A stretch of DNA of 64,000 bases from Bacteroidota bacterium (GTDB lineage: Bacteria > Bacteroidota > Bacteroidia > AKYH767-A > OLB10), in contig JADJOH010000007.1 in the NCBI GenBank assembly GCA_016713925.1, forward strand, positions 917,501-981,500, read 5' to 3'. The translations under genes and the position numbers were made by a program. This document shows, one piece after another, positions 33,988-41,768 of the stretch. Each line of letters starts with the position of its first letter. The first letter of the stretch is position 1. Below the pieces are notes generated by a model. That model did no database searches, was not told the DNA's origin, and saw nothing but the letters and a program-made list of their open reading frames with translations.

Positions 33988-35010
33988 TTAAATGGTCCAG
34001 GTCGTTAAGCCATCCTGAACGAAAGAGTATTTTTTAAACGAACCTCCGAATTTTCCGAGCGCATCCATCACCGCGTAACGCGTATTTCCCGGACAATAAA
34101 AAATCATAAATCCACCACCGCCGGCACCGGATATTTTTCCGCCTGTTGCACCTGCTCCCTTCGCAGCGGTATAAATTTCATCCATCAACGTGTTGCTGAT
34201 ACCACTGGCCATGTTCTTCTTGTTTCGAAATCCATAGTCAAGTATTTCACCGATCGCATCAACATTTCCTCTCAACAACGCTTCCTTCATCTGGACCGCC
34301 TGTTCTTTGAGGTTATGCATCGCCTCAATCGATTTTTCATTCTTGTTGGTCACATTCCTGCTTTGTTCCTCGATGATGGTAGAGGAAAAACGACTGGTTG
34401 CAGTATAGTAGAGCAGTAGGTTATGCTCAAGTTCATTGAGGTAATGTTGTTTAATTCTTAACGGATTCACAATCACTTTCTGATCGCCATAAAATTCCAT
34501 GAAGTTCACCCCTCCGAAAGTAGCGGCGTACTGATCTTGTTTTCCTCCGGCTTGTTTTAAATCTTCCCTTTCAATTTCATAGGCAAGATGGGCAAGGTCG
34601 TAATCGCCCAGGGGTAGTTTTAGCCACTCCATAAATGCACCGAGTGCAGCAACGACTAACGTAGAGGAGGTACCGAGACCGGATCCTGGAGGAACATCTA
34701 CGTACGTCGTCATGCGGAAGGAAAGGGGCTTCTTCGTGAAATCTTTGACGACCCTGTTATAAATTCCTTTTAAGAGGTCGAGTTTCCCATCAATTTCCAG
34801 TGATAGTGCCGAGGCTTCGGTTACTATTTCTCCTTTATCGAGTGCATGGAATTCTATGCGACCGTTGTCGAGCGGCTCAATGCTCGCGGACGCGAATAAT
34901 GAAATGGTGGTATTGAGAATAGCTCCACCGTATAGATCGGAGTAGGGGCTAACATCTGTTCCGCCACCGGCCAGACCAATTCTCAGCGGGGCTTTACTTC
35001 GAATAATCAT
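33988..35010 (-). CDS. hddA: D-glycero-D-manno-heptose 7-phosphate kinase (GHMP family)
   Basis: This 340-residue GHMP kinase opens with RSKAPLRIGLAGGGTDVSPY. It has the ATP loop PGSGLGTSSTLVVAALGAF near residue 108 and a C-terminal GGKISGAGGGGFMIF. HddA-type kinases phosphorylate heptose 7-phosphate at C1 in the GDP-heptose route. A fucokinase-like role is the main alternative, but gmhA, gmhB and hddC directly downstream decide against it. A TATCTTTG element lies four bases before the ATG. Confidence 0.9.
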   Translation of the reverse strand: MIIRSKAPLRIGLAGGGTDVSPYSDLYGGAILNTTISLFASASIEPLDNGRIEFHALDKGEIVTEASALSLEIDGKLDLLKGIYNRVVKDFTKKPLSFRMTTYVDVPPGSGLGTSSTLVVAALGAFMEWLKLPLGDYDLAHLAYEIEREDLKQAGGKQDQYAATFGGVNFMEFYGDQKVIVNPLRIKQHYLNELEHNLLLYYTATSRFSSTIIEEQSRNVTNKNEKSIEAMHNLKEQAVQMKEALLRGNVDAIGEILDYGFRNKKNMASGISNTLMDEIYTAAKGAGATGGKISGAGGGGFMIFYCPGNTRYAVMDALGKFGGSFKKYSFVQDGLTTWTI

Positions 35011-35014
35011 AGTG

Positions 35015-35022
35015 CAAAGATA
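35015..35022 (-). promoter_or_regulatory. -7 promoter element of the heptose genes
   Basis: The reverse strand reads TATCTTTG, separated from the hddA ATG by only four bases. This implies an almost leaderless transcript and gives the heptose genes a start independent of the glycosyltransferases upstream. Confidence 0.45.
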
Positions 35023-35046
35023 GCTTTTGTTGGGAGAAGACGCACG

Positions 35047-36186
35047 TTAAACCGCCTCTGCGAGTTCAATGATTCCGTTAGTGATTCTTGACCAACTGTA
35101 TTGTTTTTTCTCATCAGCGACGCCCTCACGCAGAATTTCAGCCTTCTTGTCATCTGAATAAAAATCAAGAATAGCTCTCGAAATAGCTTCCGGCTCCGTG
35201 GGAACCACATAACCTGCTTTTCCATTCGGTACAATCTCCGGCAAGCCTCCCACGGCTGTAACCACCATCGGCTTTTCAAAATGATAGGCAATTTGAGAGA
35301 TGCCGCTTTGCGTAGCCGTTTTATAGGGCTGAACGACGAGATCCGCGGCGCCGAAATAGTATTTTACATCGTTGTCAGGAATAAAATCAGTAGCGATGAT
35401 GAGTTGTTTTTCAATGCCGAGGCTGGCAATCAGGTCGAGGTAAGGCTTGGAATCTTCGTAATATTCGCCGGCAATAATTAACTGAATGCCACTTTCTTTC
35501 ATGCCGGGTTCCGCCATTGCCTTGAGCAATAAATCCAGGCCTTTGTAATCACGAATGAAGCCGAAAAATAAAATATACTTTCCCGAAGCATCAATTTTTA
35601 AATGCTGACAGGCTTCCTTCTTACTTACTTTCTCTCCGAAATTATCGTAGATAGGATGCGGTATCAAACGGCGGTTTTCACTTTTTGTGAATAGCATTAA
35701 ATCAGTCATCACTTTCTTCGACATCGCGATAAATCCATGACAACATTTCAAAAAATAGGAGGTGAACAGTTTATCTCCCGGTCTGCTTTCATGAGGCACT
35801 ACATTGTCGAGGATGGTAATCACCTTCGTATGCTTATTTCCGGCTGCAATTCTCGCAATCGTTCCAAAGCAGGGACCCATAAACGGGAGCCAGAATTTTA
35901 TCAGGAGAATATCCGGTTTAAGTGCCTTTAACTCACGTCCTATCTTCATCCAGTTGAAAGGAGAAATAGAATTCACTGCCACCTTTATTTTTAAATCAGC
36001 AGGAGCGGGATCAGAAGAATATTGGGTTGTGCCGGGAAAAAGAAAGTTGGGGTATTGAAGAGAAAACGTGTAGATGATCACCTCATGGCCTTCGCTCATA
36101 AACTCTCTCGCCAGTCGTTCATTGTAAGCAGATAAACCGCCTCTCAATGGGTAGGCAGATCCGAGAATCACCACCTTTTTTGCCAT
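35047..36186 (-). CDS. Glycosyltransferase family 4 protein
   Basis: The 379-residue GT-B glycosyltransferase starts KKVVILGSAYPLRGGLSAYN, the GT4 acceptor loop. The donor-site region has YILFFGFIRDYKGLDLLLKA and QSGISQIAYHFEKPMVVTAVGG followed by LPEIV. It transfers a sugar from an NDP-sugar in surface glycan assembly; donor and acceptor are unknown. It shares one base with the GT2 gene upstream and precedes the heptose genes by 36 bases. Confidence 0.9.
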   Translation of the reverse strand: MAKKVVILGSAYPLRGGLSAYNERLAREFMSEGHEVIIYTFSLQYPNFLFPGTTQYSSDPAPADLKIKVAVNSISPFNWMKIGRELKALKPDILLIKFWLPFMGPCFGTIARIAAGNKHTKVITILDNVVPHESRPGDKLFTSYFLKCCHGFIAMSKKVMTDLMLFTKSENRRLIPHPIYDNFGEKVSKKEACQHLKIDASGKYILFFGFIRDYKGLDLLLKAMAEPGMKESGIQLIIAGEYYEDSKPYLDLIASLGIEKQLIIATDFIPDNDVKYYFGAADLVVQPYKTATQSGISQIAYHFEKPMVVTAVGGLPEIVPNGKAGYVVPTEPEAISRAILDFYSDDKKAEILREGVADEKKQYSWSRITNGIIELAEAV

Positions 36187-37154
36187 TAACGGATTTCCTT
36201 TTCGATGAGGTAATGATTGCGCTCGGTGCTGTTCCTGCCCACGAGTTCGCTGATGAAGCCCGCGAGGAATAATTGAGTTCCTAAAATCATACAGGTTAAG
36301 GCGATGTAAAAGGAGGGACGATTGGTGATCAGTCGTGCATATTCATTATTATAAACCGCCCAAAGTTTACTGGCTCCCAGATAGGCGGCGAGGAAAAAAC
36401 CGGCCACGAACATCAATGTTCCGAGTGTTCCGAAAAGATGCATCGGACGTTTGCCGAAGCGCGACACGAATGTGATAGAGAGGAGATCCAGAAAGCCATT
36501 GATGAATCGCTCTAATCCGAACTTAGTACTCCCGTATTTCCGGGCGCGGTGTTCCACAGATTTTTCGGTGATCTTTGAAAAGCCGGCCCACTTCGCGATC
36601 ACCGGGATATAACGGTGCATCTCTCCGTAAACTTCAATACTCTTCACTACATCCACCTTATAGGATTTTAATCCGCAGTTGAAATCATGCAGGTTATTTA
36701 TCCCCGACATCTTCCGAGTCGCCCAGTTAAAAAACTTACTCGGAATCGTCTTGCTGATGGGGTCGTATCGTTTTTGCTTCCAACCGGAGACCAGATCATA
36801 ACCTTCGTCCACAATCATCTTATAGAGAGAAGGAATTTCGTCCGGACTATCCTGCATATCCGCATCCATGGTAATCACCACTCTGCCTGTACACATTTCA
36901 AAGCCTTTCTGCAAGGCAGCAGATTTCCCGTAATTCCTTCTGAACTTGATGGCTTTATAATGTGAATTAGTACTGCAAATAGATTCAATCACCTGCCAGG
37001 ATTTATCCTTGCTGCCATCATCCACAAAAATTACTTCATAGTCGAAGGAGTTGGCCAACATTACCCGATCAATCCAAGCGCTCAATTCAGGCAGGGATTC
37101 CTCTTCGTTAAAGAGCGGAATAACAACGGAAATATCAAGATGTTCTGCGCTCAT
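36186..37154 (-). CDS. Membrane-bound glycosyltransferase family 2 protein (polyprenyl-phosphate type)
   Basis: The 322-residue protein has a GT2 domain (about 1-230) with VVIPLFNEEESLPEL, FVDDGSKDKSW and TMDADMQDSPDEIPSLY. Two membrane helices follow (about 235-260 and 275-300). This layout is that of DPM1/ArnC/GtrB enzymes that load sugars on polyprenyl phosphate. It overlaps DUF4199 by four bases and the GT4 gene by one, so the three form a tight operon. Confidence 0.9.
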   Translation of the reverse strand: MSAEHLDISVVIPLFNEEESLPELSAWIDRVMLANSFDYEVIFVDDGSKDKSWQVIESICSTNSHYKAIKFRRNYGKSAALQKGFEMCTGRVVITMDADMQDSPDEIPSLYKMIVDEGYDLVSGWKQKRYDPISKTIPSKFFNWATRKMSGINNLHDFNCGLKSYKVDVVKSIEVYGEMHRYIPVIAKWAGFSKITEKSVEHRARKYGSTKFGLERFINGFLDLLSITFVSRFGKRPMHLFGTLGTLMFVAGFFLAAYLGASKLWAVYNNEYARLITNRPSFYIALTCMILGTQLFLAGFISELVGRNSTERNHYLIEKEIR

Positions 37155-37687
37155 TCTTCATCACGGAAAACAGGTTCTCTTCTTAAAAAGGCGGCAGTAA
37201 TGAATGCCGATAATAATCCTCCAAACATCTTATTGAAAATATCTGATGTCGTTACTTCATTCATACTCATATTGTTGATATTCTCAATGGATTGCTCAAA
37301 GGCACTTTCTCCGATCATGGACTTCATCATGCCCTCTGTTAACTCCAAAGCCTCCAGACTTTCCTGTTTAAAAGTATCGAGAACAGAATTATCAATCATC
37401 GTTACATAGAGCCAGGATAGGGCACCAAACAGAAGAGCTCCGGCGGAAGCGGTCAGGAACCCGATACGGAATGCCTGCCAATAGGAGACAAATCCGTTGT
37501 TTTCATGATCACGGTAATGTCTGGTAGCCAGTACCATAAAGAGTATGGGTATCCACGCACCGGCCCAGGATGCAGGACCTAAAGGGTTTTTACCGAGAGA
37601 GATAAGGATGAAAAAAACAATGAAACTACCGAGGCCGCTGAGGGCGCCATAGTTCAATGATGTTTTCAATAGGGGTGGGGATTCCAT
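37151..37687 (-). CDS. DUF4199 domain membrane protein
   Basis: The 178-residue protein has four membrane segments (about 12-32, 38-55, 75-95 and 145-165) and the DUF4199 features GLGSFIVFFILISLG and FGAFSW-like FGALSWLYV. Function is unknown. In Bacteroidota it often precedes a GT2 gene as here, overlapping it by four bases. It heads the glycosyltransferase operon. Confidence 0.82.
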   Translation of the reverse strand: MESPPLLKTSLNYGALSGLGSFIVFFILISLGKNPLGPASWAGAWIPILFMVLATRHYRDHENNGFVSYWQAFRIGFLTASAGALLFGALSWLYVTMIDNSVLDTFKQESLEALELTEGMMKSMIGESAFEQSIENINNMSMNEVTTSDIFNKMFGGLLSAFITAAFLRREPVFRDEE

Positions 37688-37692
37688 TGTTG

Positions 37693-37700
37693 CAAAAATA
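37693..37700 (-). promoter_or_regulatory. -7 promoter element of the DUF4199-glycosyltransferase operon
   Basis: The reverse strand reads TATTTTTG, five bases before the DUF4199 ATG, again a nearly leaderless arrangement. Confidence 0.45.
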
Positions 37701-37742
37701 ATTCAAAATGTATTCGGAAAAAACTGATTTTCAGTAAGCATG

Positions 37743-37751
37743 AAAAAAAAA
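37743..37751 (-). terminator. T-tract terminator of the SRP RNA gene
   Basis: Nine T residues on the reverse strand follow one base after the closing stem of the SRP RNA hairpin. Confidence 0.7.
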
Positions 37752-37752
37752 T

Positions 37753-37847
37753 GGGTAAGCTACTTACATCGCACCGCTCAACCTCTTATCCTTGCTACCT
37801 TCCGGTCCTGGGGAGGTTCGAAGGAGCTGGTCGTATAAGACTTACCC
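37753..37847 (-). ncRNA. ffs: Signal recognition particle RNA (small bacterial type)
   Basis: The reverse strand contains the SRP apical domain CCCAGGACCGGAAGGTAGCA, with the GGAA-type tetraloop context. Outer strands GGGTAAG (5', 37847-37841) and CTTACCC (3', 37759-37753) close a 95-base hairpin. A T9 tract (37751-37743) directly follows as terminator. The RNA binds Ffh and targets membrane proteins. The ends are taken from the closing stem and may be off by a few bases. Confidence 0.92.
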
Positions 37848-37851
37848 GGGA

Positions 37852-37859
37852 CAAAAATA
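37852..37859 (-). promoter_or_regulatory. -7 promoter element of the SRP RNA gene
   Basis: The reverse strand reads TATTTTTG, ending four bases before the predicted 5' end of the SRP RNA. This gives an internal calibration of the distance from the -7 element to the transcription start. Confidence 0.6.
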
Positions 37860-37917
37860 GTAAAATCATTGAACAAAACGTGTTGTTAACAAATGAAATT
37901 TGCGTAGTTAAGAATGT

Positions 37918-37925
37918 TAGTTTTG
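37918..37925 (+). promoter_or_regulatory. -7 promoter element of the transaldolase gene
   Basis: TAGTTTTG lies 20 bases before the ATG at 37946. A TTTG at 37899-37902 may be the -33 element, with 15 bases between. Confidence 0.5.
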
Positions 37926-37945
37926 CGCATTAATCCACAAAAAAC

Positions 37946-38602
37946 ATGAAATTCTTTATCGATACTGCAAATCTGGATCAAATACGTGAAGCTTATGATC
38001 TGGGTGTTCTGGATGGTGTAACGACCAATCCTTCCCTGATGGCCAAAGAAGGCATTAAAGGGAAGAATAATATTTTAAAACACTATGTTGATATCTGCGA
38101 GATTGCCAAGGGCGGTGATGTGAGCGCGGAAGTGATCGCGACCGATTATGAAGGTATCGTAAAAGAAGGCGAAGAACTTGCAGAATTGCATCCTCAGATT
38201 GTGGTGAAAGTGCCGATGATTAAAGATGGCATTAAGGCGATCCGTTATTTTTCCCAGAGTGGAGTCAAGACAAATTGCACACTCGTTTTTTCTGCCGGAC
38301 AAGCATTGTTAGCTGCTAAAGCCGGTGCTACTTATGTTTCTCCTTTTATCGGAAGATTGGATGATATTTCAGTTGATGGTCTGGAACTCATCGAACAGAT
38401 CGTACATATTTATGGAACCTACGGTTACGAGACTCAGGTGCTGGCGGCTTCTATCCGTCATACCTTACATATCATTAAATGTGCTGAACTCGGTGCGGAT
38501 GTAGCAACTTGTCCCTTGCAACCTATCCTGGATCTCTTAAAACATCCCTTAACAGATTCCGGACTCGCGAAGTTTTTATCAGATGCTTCCAAGACAAAAT
38601 AG
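37946..38602 (+). CDS. Transaldolase, short form (MipB/TalC, fructose-6-phosphate aldolase-like)
   Basis: The 218-residue TIM-barrel protein begins MKFFIDTANLDQIREA and has VTTNPSLMAKEG. The Schiff-base lysine is in IVVKVPM, and TNCTLVFSAGQALLAAKAGA and SPFIGRLDD follow. This is the short transaldolase branch, which exchanges three-carbon units in the pentose phosphate pathway; some members are fructose-6-phosphate aldolases. It complements the split transketolase encoded at 22-25 kb. It is transcribed alone and closed by a hairpin. Confidence 0.93.
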   Translation: MKFFIDTANLDQIREAYDLGVLDGVTTNPSLMAKEGIKGKNNILKHYVDICEIAKGGDVSAEVIATDYEGIVKEGEELAELHPQIVVKVPMIKDGIKAIRYFSQSGVKTNCTLVFSAGQALLAAKAGATYVSPFIGRLDDISVDGLELIEQIVHIYGTYGYETQVLAASIRHTLHIIKCAELGADVATCPLQPILDLLKHPLTDSGLAKFLSDASKTK

Positions 38603-38619
38603 GAGTTAAAAAATCACCA

Positions 38620-38654
38620 AATCCGGAATTACATTCGAGTAGTTCCGGATTTTC
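38620..38654 (+). terminator. Terminator of the transaldolase gene
   Basis: AATCCGGAA and TTCCGGATT, with inner TAC/GTA pairing around a six-base loop, form a stable hairpin ending in TTTT. Confidence 0.8.
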
Positions 38655-38660
38655 CTTTCA

Positions 38661-38877
38661 GCCCTTATATCCCTTTTTATATCCTTTAATATATCCCTTA
38701 TTATATCCCTTTTATACCCCTTTTTATATCCTTTAATATATCCCTTATTATATCCCTTTTATATCCCTTATTATATCCCTTTTATATCCCTTATTATATC
38801 CCTTTTATATCCCTTATTATATCCCTTTCACCCCCCTTTTTTATATCCCTTTTTATATCCCTTTTTATATCCCTTTT
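38661..38877 (-). repeat. 11/12-bp tandem repeat tract, partly coding
   Basis: The unit on the reverse strand is AAGGGATATAA (11 bases) or AAAAAGGGATAT (12 bases), repeated about eighteen times. The proximal 12-base units (38837-38877) are in frame and encode KKGY repeats at the end of the TPR protein. A G6 run (38831-38836) directly precedes the TGA at 38828-38830. Beyond the stop the tract continues as untranslated 11- and 12-base units for about 165 bases. Confidence 0.88.
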
Positions 38878-41179
38878 TAAAACGATTCAGTTTTTTATCT
38901 CCGCCCGTATATTGTTTCACCAGATCCTTCCAGCGTGATCCGGGATTGAGAGGTTTATCTTTTTGACCGACTTTTTGTCCGAGCTTGTATAATGATCCGG
39001 AAAGAAAACGCGCATCGTAATTCCGGTCGAGTAAGAGTTTATACATGGCTAAGGAATTGTCCAGTTCGCCTTTTTCACGGTACCAGTCACCCGAGTAATT
39101 GATAAGCCCCAAACTTCCTTTCTCTCTGATAAACCGGTACACATCGGGATCATGATTAAAACCATACCGCTGCACATTCATCTCCTGAAAATAAGTAGAT
39201 GCATTTATGAAATTATCAATGGCGTTTTGGTAACTTCCATTGTCCTGATCTTTTCTTACTTGCTGCATCAATTCAAGGTAAGTGACGGCATTCCTGATTT
39301 GAAGTAATGCACTTTCGAGACTATCCTTTGAAATCGCACATTCGTTGTTGGCAGTAATGATTGAAATTCCGGATGCATAAGCAGAATTGGCTTCTAAGTA
39401 TTTTCCATCTATCTCAAAAAACTGACCTTTGTTGTAGCAGGAATCGGCATATTGCTGAACATTGATGCATTCCTGGGTGAAAATGCTTTTTCGTAAAGAG
39501 GCAGTATGTTTAACAATATCAGGATCAGTTTGAAGTCCGTATTTCAATTGAAGTTCGTTGGATCTTTTGTAGCAAGAACGGGCTGCTTTGAGATCATTGT
39601 TCTTCACATGGCCTTCTCCTTCATAGAGTAATTCGATACTACGTGGACGGGCAGCCAGCAAAATGTGTTTTCGTACATCTTTCCCTTCGGTGAGCTCCTG
39701 AGTGACAAACAGGCTATCCGCAATTTGATAGGAGGATAAAGCGGCATCGTACATTTTTTGATCGGTGAAGCGATGCGCTTTTATAAGGAGAAGGTCATAT
39801 CGTTTCTGTCGGATTCCTTTTAACACGGCTTGTGCTTCCGAGGCATCTTTCAGATACGTTCTGTTTTCCATTTGAAATTGGATGGCATCGCCTGCGGAAC
39901 GTTCAGCGCGGTTCAGATCATTCAGGATGACAAAGTCCCGGGCTTCGTCAAGATATTCATCGTAGATTCCTTTTTTGGCAGCGGAAAAACTTTCGGTCAG
40001 CTCTTCAGAACATCTTACCTGAGTATATTTATTACAAATCCTTTTGGCAGATTCTAAATCATCCAATGCTTTTCTGAAATCTTTTTTTGTGGTATGTTGA
40101 CGTCCTCTTTCCAGATAAGTGAGATATACATCTTCCAGTAAGGAAAAGGTCATGCCTCTGGTTTCAGGATCGGTGGGCAGGCTATATAGAATATCATCTG
40201 CCTTACAAACCGTTTCATGCAAATCACCGGTTTTAAAATCTATAATGGCCAACTGAAGCAAGGAAGGGGAGAAGAGCGGATTTACTTCGAGAGACCAGAG
40301 AAAAAATTCGCGTGCACGTGGTAAATTATTTCTTTTCAACTGATAAACACCCCTGTCGTAAAAATTCATATGCAACGTACTCCAGACCAGCTCCATGGCA
40401 GCCCTCTTCTGAAATAAAACTGTTTTATAAGTATTGATTTTATCCAGCATTCGCCCCGGATCATCGTTAGAAAGCGGCAGACCATTCTCAAAACGCATCG
40501 CTTCGGTATCGCTCAGGTATTTTTCAGCTAGCACTAAATTTCGCTGATTGTTCCTGAAATTATCTACCTGCTCCGGTTGAACCGTTTGCAGTAAAGCAAA
40601 ACCCTGATCGAGTACTCCAATCTGAGCAAAATAGTTGTTGATGATTTTAATCTTATTTTCAAAAGCATTGGAATTGCCAAACCTGAAAACATGATTCACC
40701 AGATCGTAGTTGTTAAATTCGTTCACGGAGTCGGGGTTATTGTAACTTCCGTTTTCCGGCTTTCCTTCTACAACAGAAACCGAGACAGGCACATCACGAA
40801 AAATGCCGTTTCTTTTTTTCAGACGAAGATGGTAGTCGAGTGAAGCCGGTACCAACTCATTCGACATGTCGAAGCCGCGGTATTCAATATCTCCTTTTAA
40901 ACGAAGTGAACCGGAGGAAATCTTAAACACATGATTCACCTCACGTGTATTGACCAGTAACTGCTGATCGAATTCTATGGTAAAAGAAGTACTGCGAGGT
41001 GTTTTACCATTGCCTTCAGCGAGTTTATAAATAAAGACCGAGGCATTGGGAGAAGAAGGATTACCATCAGCAATCGTTATTTTTTGGGGAAATCTGTATT
41101 CCTTGATAAACTGGTTTTGAGGTAAGGCATGATGAATAAAAGCAAAAAGCAGGAGGAATGTACAGAATGTGGTTCTCAT
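38828..41179 (-). CDS. Secreted TPR-rich protein with KKGY-repeat C-terminus
   Basis: From the ATG at 41179 the protein has 783 residues; a start at 41263 would add 28 residues before the signal peptide MRTTFCTFLLLFAFIHHALP. The mature N-terminus is a beta-rich domain (about 20-140). Some 550 residues of helical repeats follow with TPR-like phrases such as ARSCYKRSNELQLKYG and ALSSYQIADSLFV. The last residues are FKKGYKKGYKKGYKKGG. A very basic repeated tail might bind cell wall or nucleic acid, but this is speculation. No family name can be given beyond TPR-like. Confidence 0.78.
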   Translation of the reverse strand: MRTTFCTFLLLFAFIHHALPQNQFIKEYRFPQKITIADGNPSSPNASVFIYKLAEGNGKTPRSTSFTIEFDQQLLVNTREVNHVFKISSGSLRLKGDIEYRGFDMSNELVPASLDYHLRLKKRNGIFRDVPVSVSVVEGKPENGSYNNPDSVNEFNNYDLVNHVFRFGNSNAFENKIKIINNYFAQIGVLDQGFALLQTVQPEQVDNFRNNQRNLVLAEKYLSDTEAMRFENGLPLSNDDPGRMLDKINTYKTVLFQKRAAMELVWSTLHMNFYDRGVYQLKRNNLPRAREFFLWSLEVNPLFSPSLLQLAIIDFKTGDLHETVCKADDILYSLPTDPETRGMTFSLLEDVYLTYLERGRQHTTKKDFRKALDDLESAKRICNKYTQVRCSEELTESFSAAKKGIYDEYLDEARDFVILNDLNRAERSAGDAIQFQMENRTYLKDASEAQAVLKGIRQKRYDLLLIKAHRFTDQKMYDAALSSYQIADSLFVTQELTEGKDVRKHILLAARPRSIELLYEGEGHVKNNDLKAARSCYKRSNELQLKYGLQTDPDIVKHTASLRKSIFTQECINVQQYADSCYNKGQFFEIDGKYLEANSAYASGISIITANNECAISKDSLESALLQIRNAVTYLELMQQVRKDQDNGSYQNAIDNFINASTYFQEMNVQRYGFNHDPDVYRFIREKGSLGLINYSGDWYREKGELDNSLAMYKLLLDRNYDARFLSGSLYKLGQKVGQKDKPLNPGSRWKDLVKQYTGGDKKLNRFKKGYKKGYKKGYKKGG

Positions 41180-41269
41180 TTTATCAGATTTCGGCTGCCA
41201 AATTACAAAGGAAATCTTAGTTCCGGTACTATAGGGTGTGGCTGGACAGCTTTTTTTCTGCAAAGGATT

Positions 41270-41277
41270 TATATTTG
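41270..41277 (+). promoter_or_regulatory. -7 promoter element of the GNAT gene
   Basis: TATATTTG lies 18 bases before the ATG at 41296. Confidence 0.5.
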
Positions 41278-41295
41278 TTTAAATAACATTCTAAA

Positions 41296-41724
41296 ATGAT
41301 TGTAGAGATAAATAGTGAAGCCGGGTTATTGCGTGCCACTGCCGTAATGAATGCACTTCGTCCACAGTTGAATTCAGAAAATATTGTCCCAATTCTCTTG
41401 AAAATGATGCAAAATGGATATCATTTGATCGGTTTTGAAGCTGAAGGAGTGATTGCTGCGGCATTGGGTTATCGTTTTACCGAACATCTGCATTGGGGCA
41501 AGGCTATTTATATTGATGACCTTTCCACAATAGAAGAATATCGGAAAAAAGGATATGCAGGTAAACTATTGGATCATGTAAAGGCAGTGGCAATGGCACA
41601 TCAGTGTAATCAGATCCATCTCGACTCCGGTTTAGGAGCCAACCGCTATGATGCGCATCGTTTCTATTTAAATTACGGATTCAATATTACCAGTCACCAT
41701 TTCGCATTGGCCATAAACAAATAA
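41296..41724 (+). CDS. GNAT family N-acetyltransferase
   Basis: The 142-residue protein shows the GNAT core. The strand YIDDLSTIEEYRKKGYAGKLL contains the acetyl-CoA loop (RKKGYAGKLL), and the C-terminal GANRYDAHRFYLNYGF is the usual substrate-side helix and strand. It acetylates an amine of a small molecule or protein; the substrate cannot be told. It is a single-gene unit convergent with the M36 protease. Confidence 0.87.
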   Translation: MIVEINSEAGLLRATAVMNALRPQLNSENIVPILLKMMQNGYHLIGFEAEGVIAAALGYRFTEHLHWGKAIYIDDLSTIEEYRKKGYAGKLLDHVKAVAMAHQCNQIHLDSGLGANRYDAHRFYLNYGFNITSHHFALAINK

Positions 41725-41743
41725 ACCCCGGAATTACCCGGGG
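41715..41743 (-). terminator. Terminator of the M36 protease gene
   Basis: On the reverse strand CCCCGG and CCGGGG (41743-41726) form a short hairpin followed by TTTATTTGTTT. It lies downstream of the protease stop and may also slow readthrough from the acetyltransferase side. Confidence 0.55.
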
Positions 41744-41768
41744 CCTATCTGATTATATTGACTTATTC

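Noticed and set aside
38661..38877. Possible CRISPR array
   Set aside because: The units are 11-12 bases, contiguous and without unique spacers; no cas gene is nearby.
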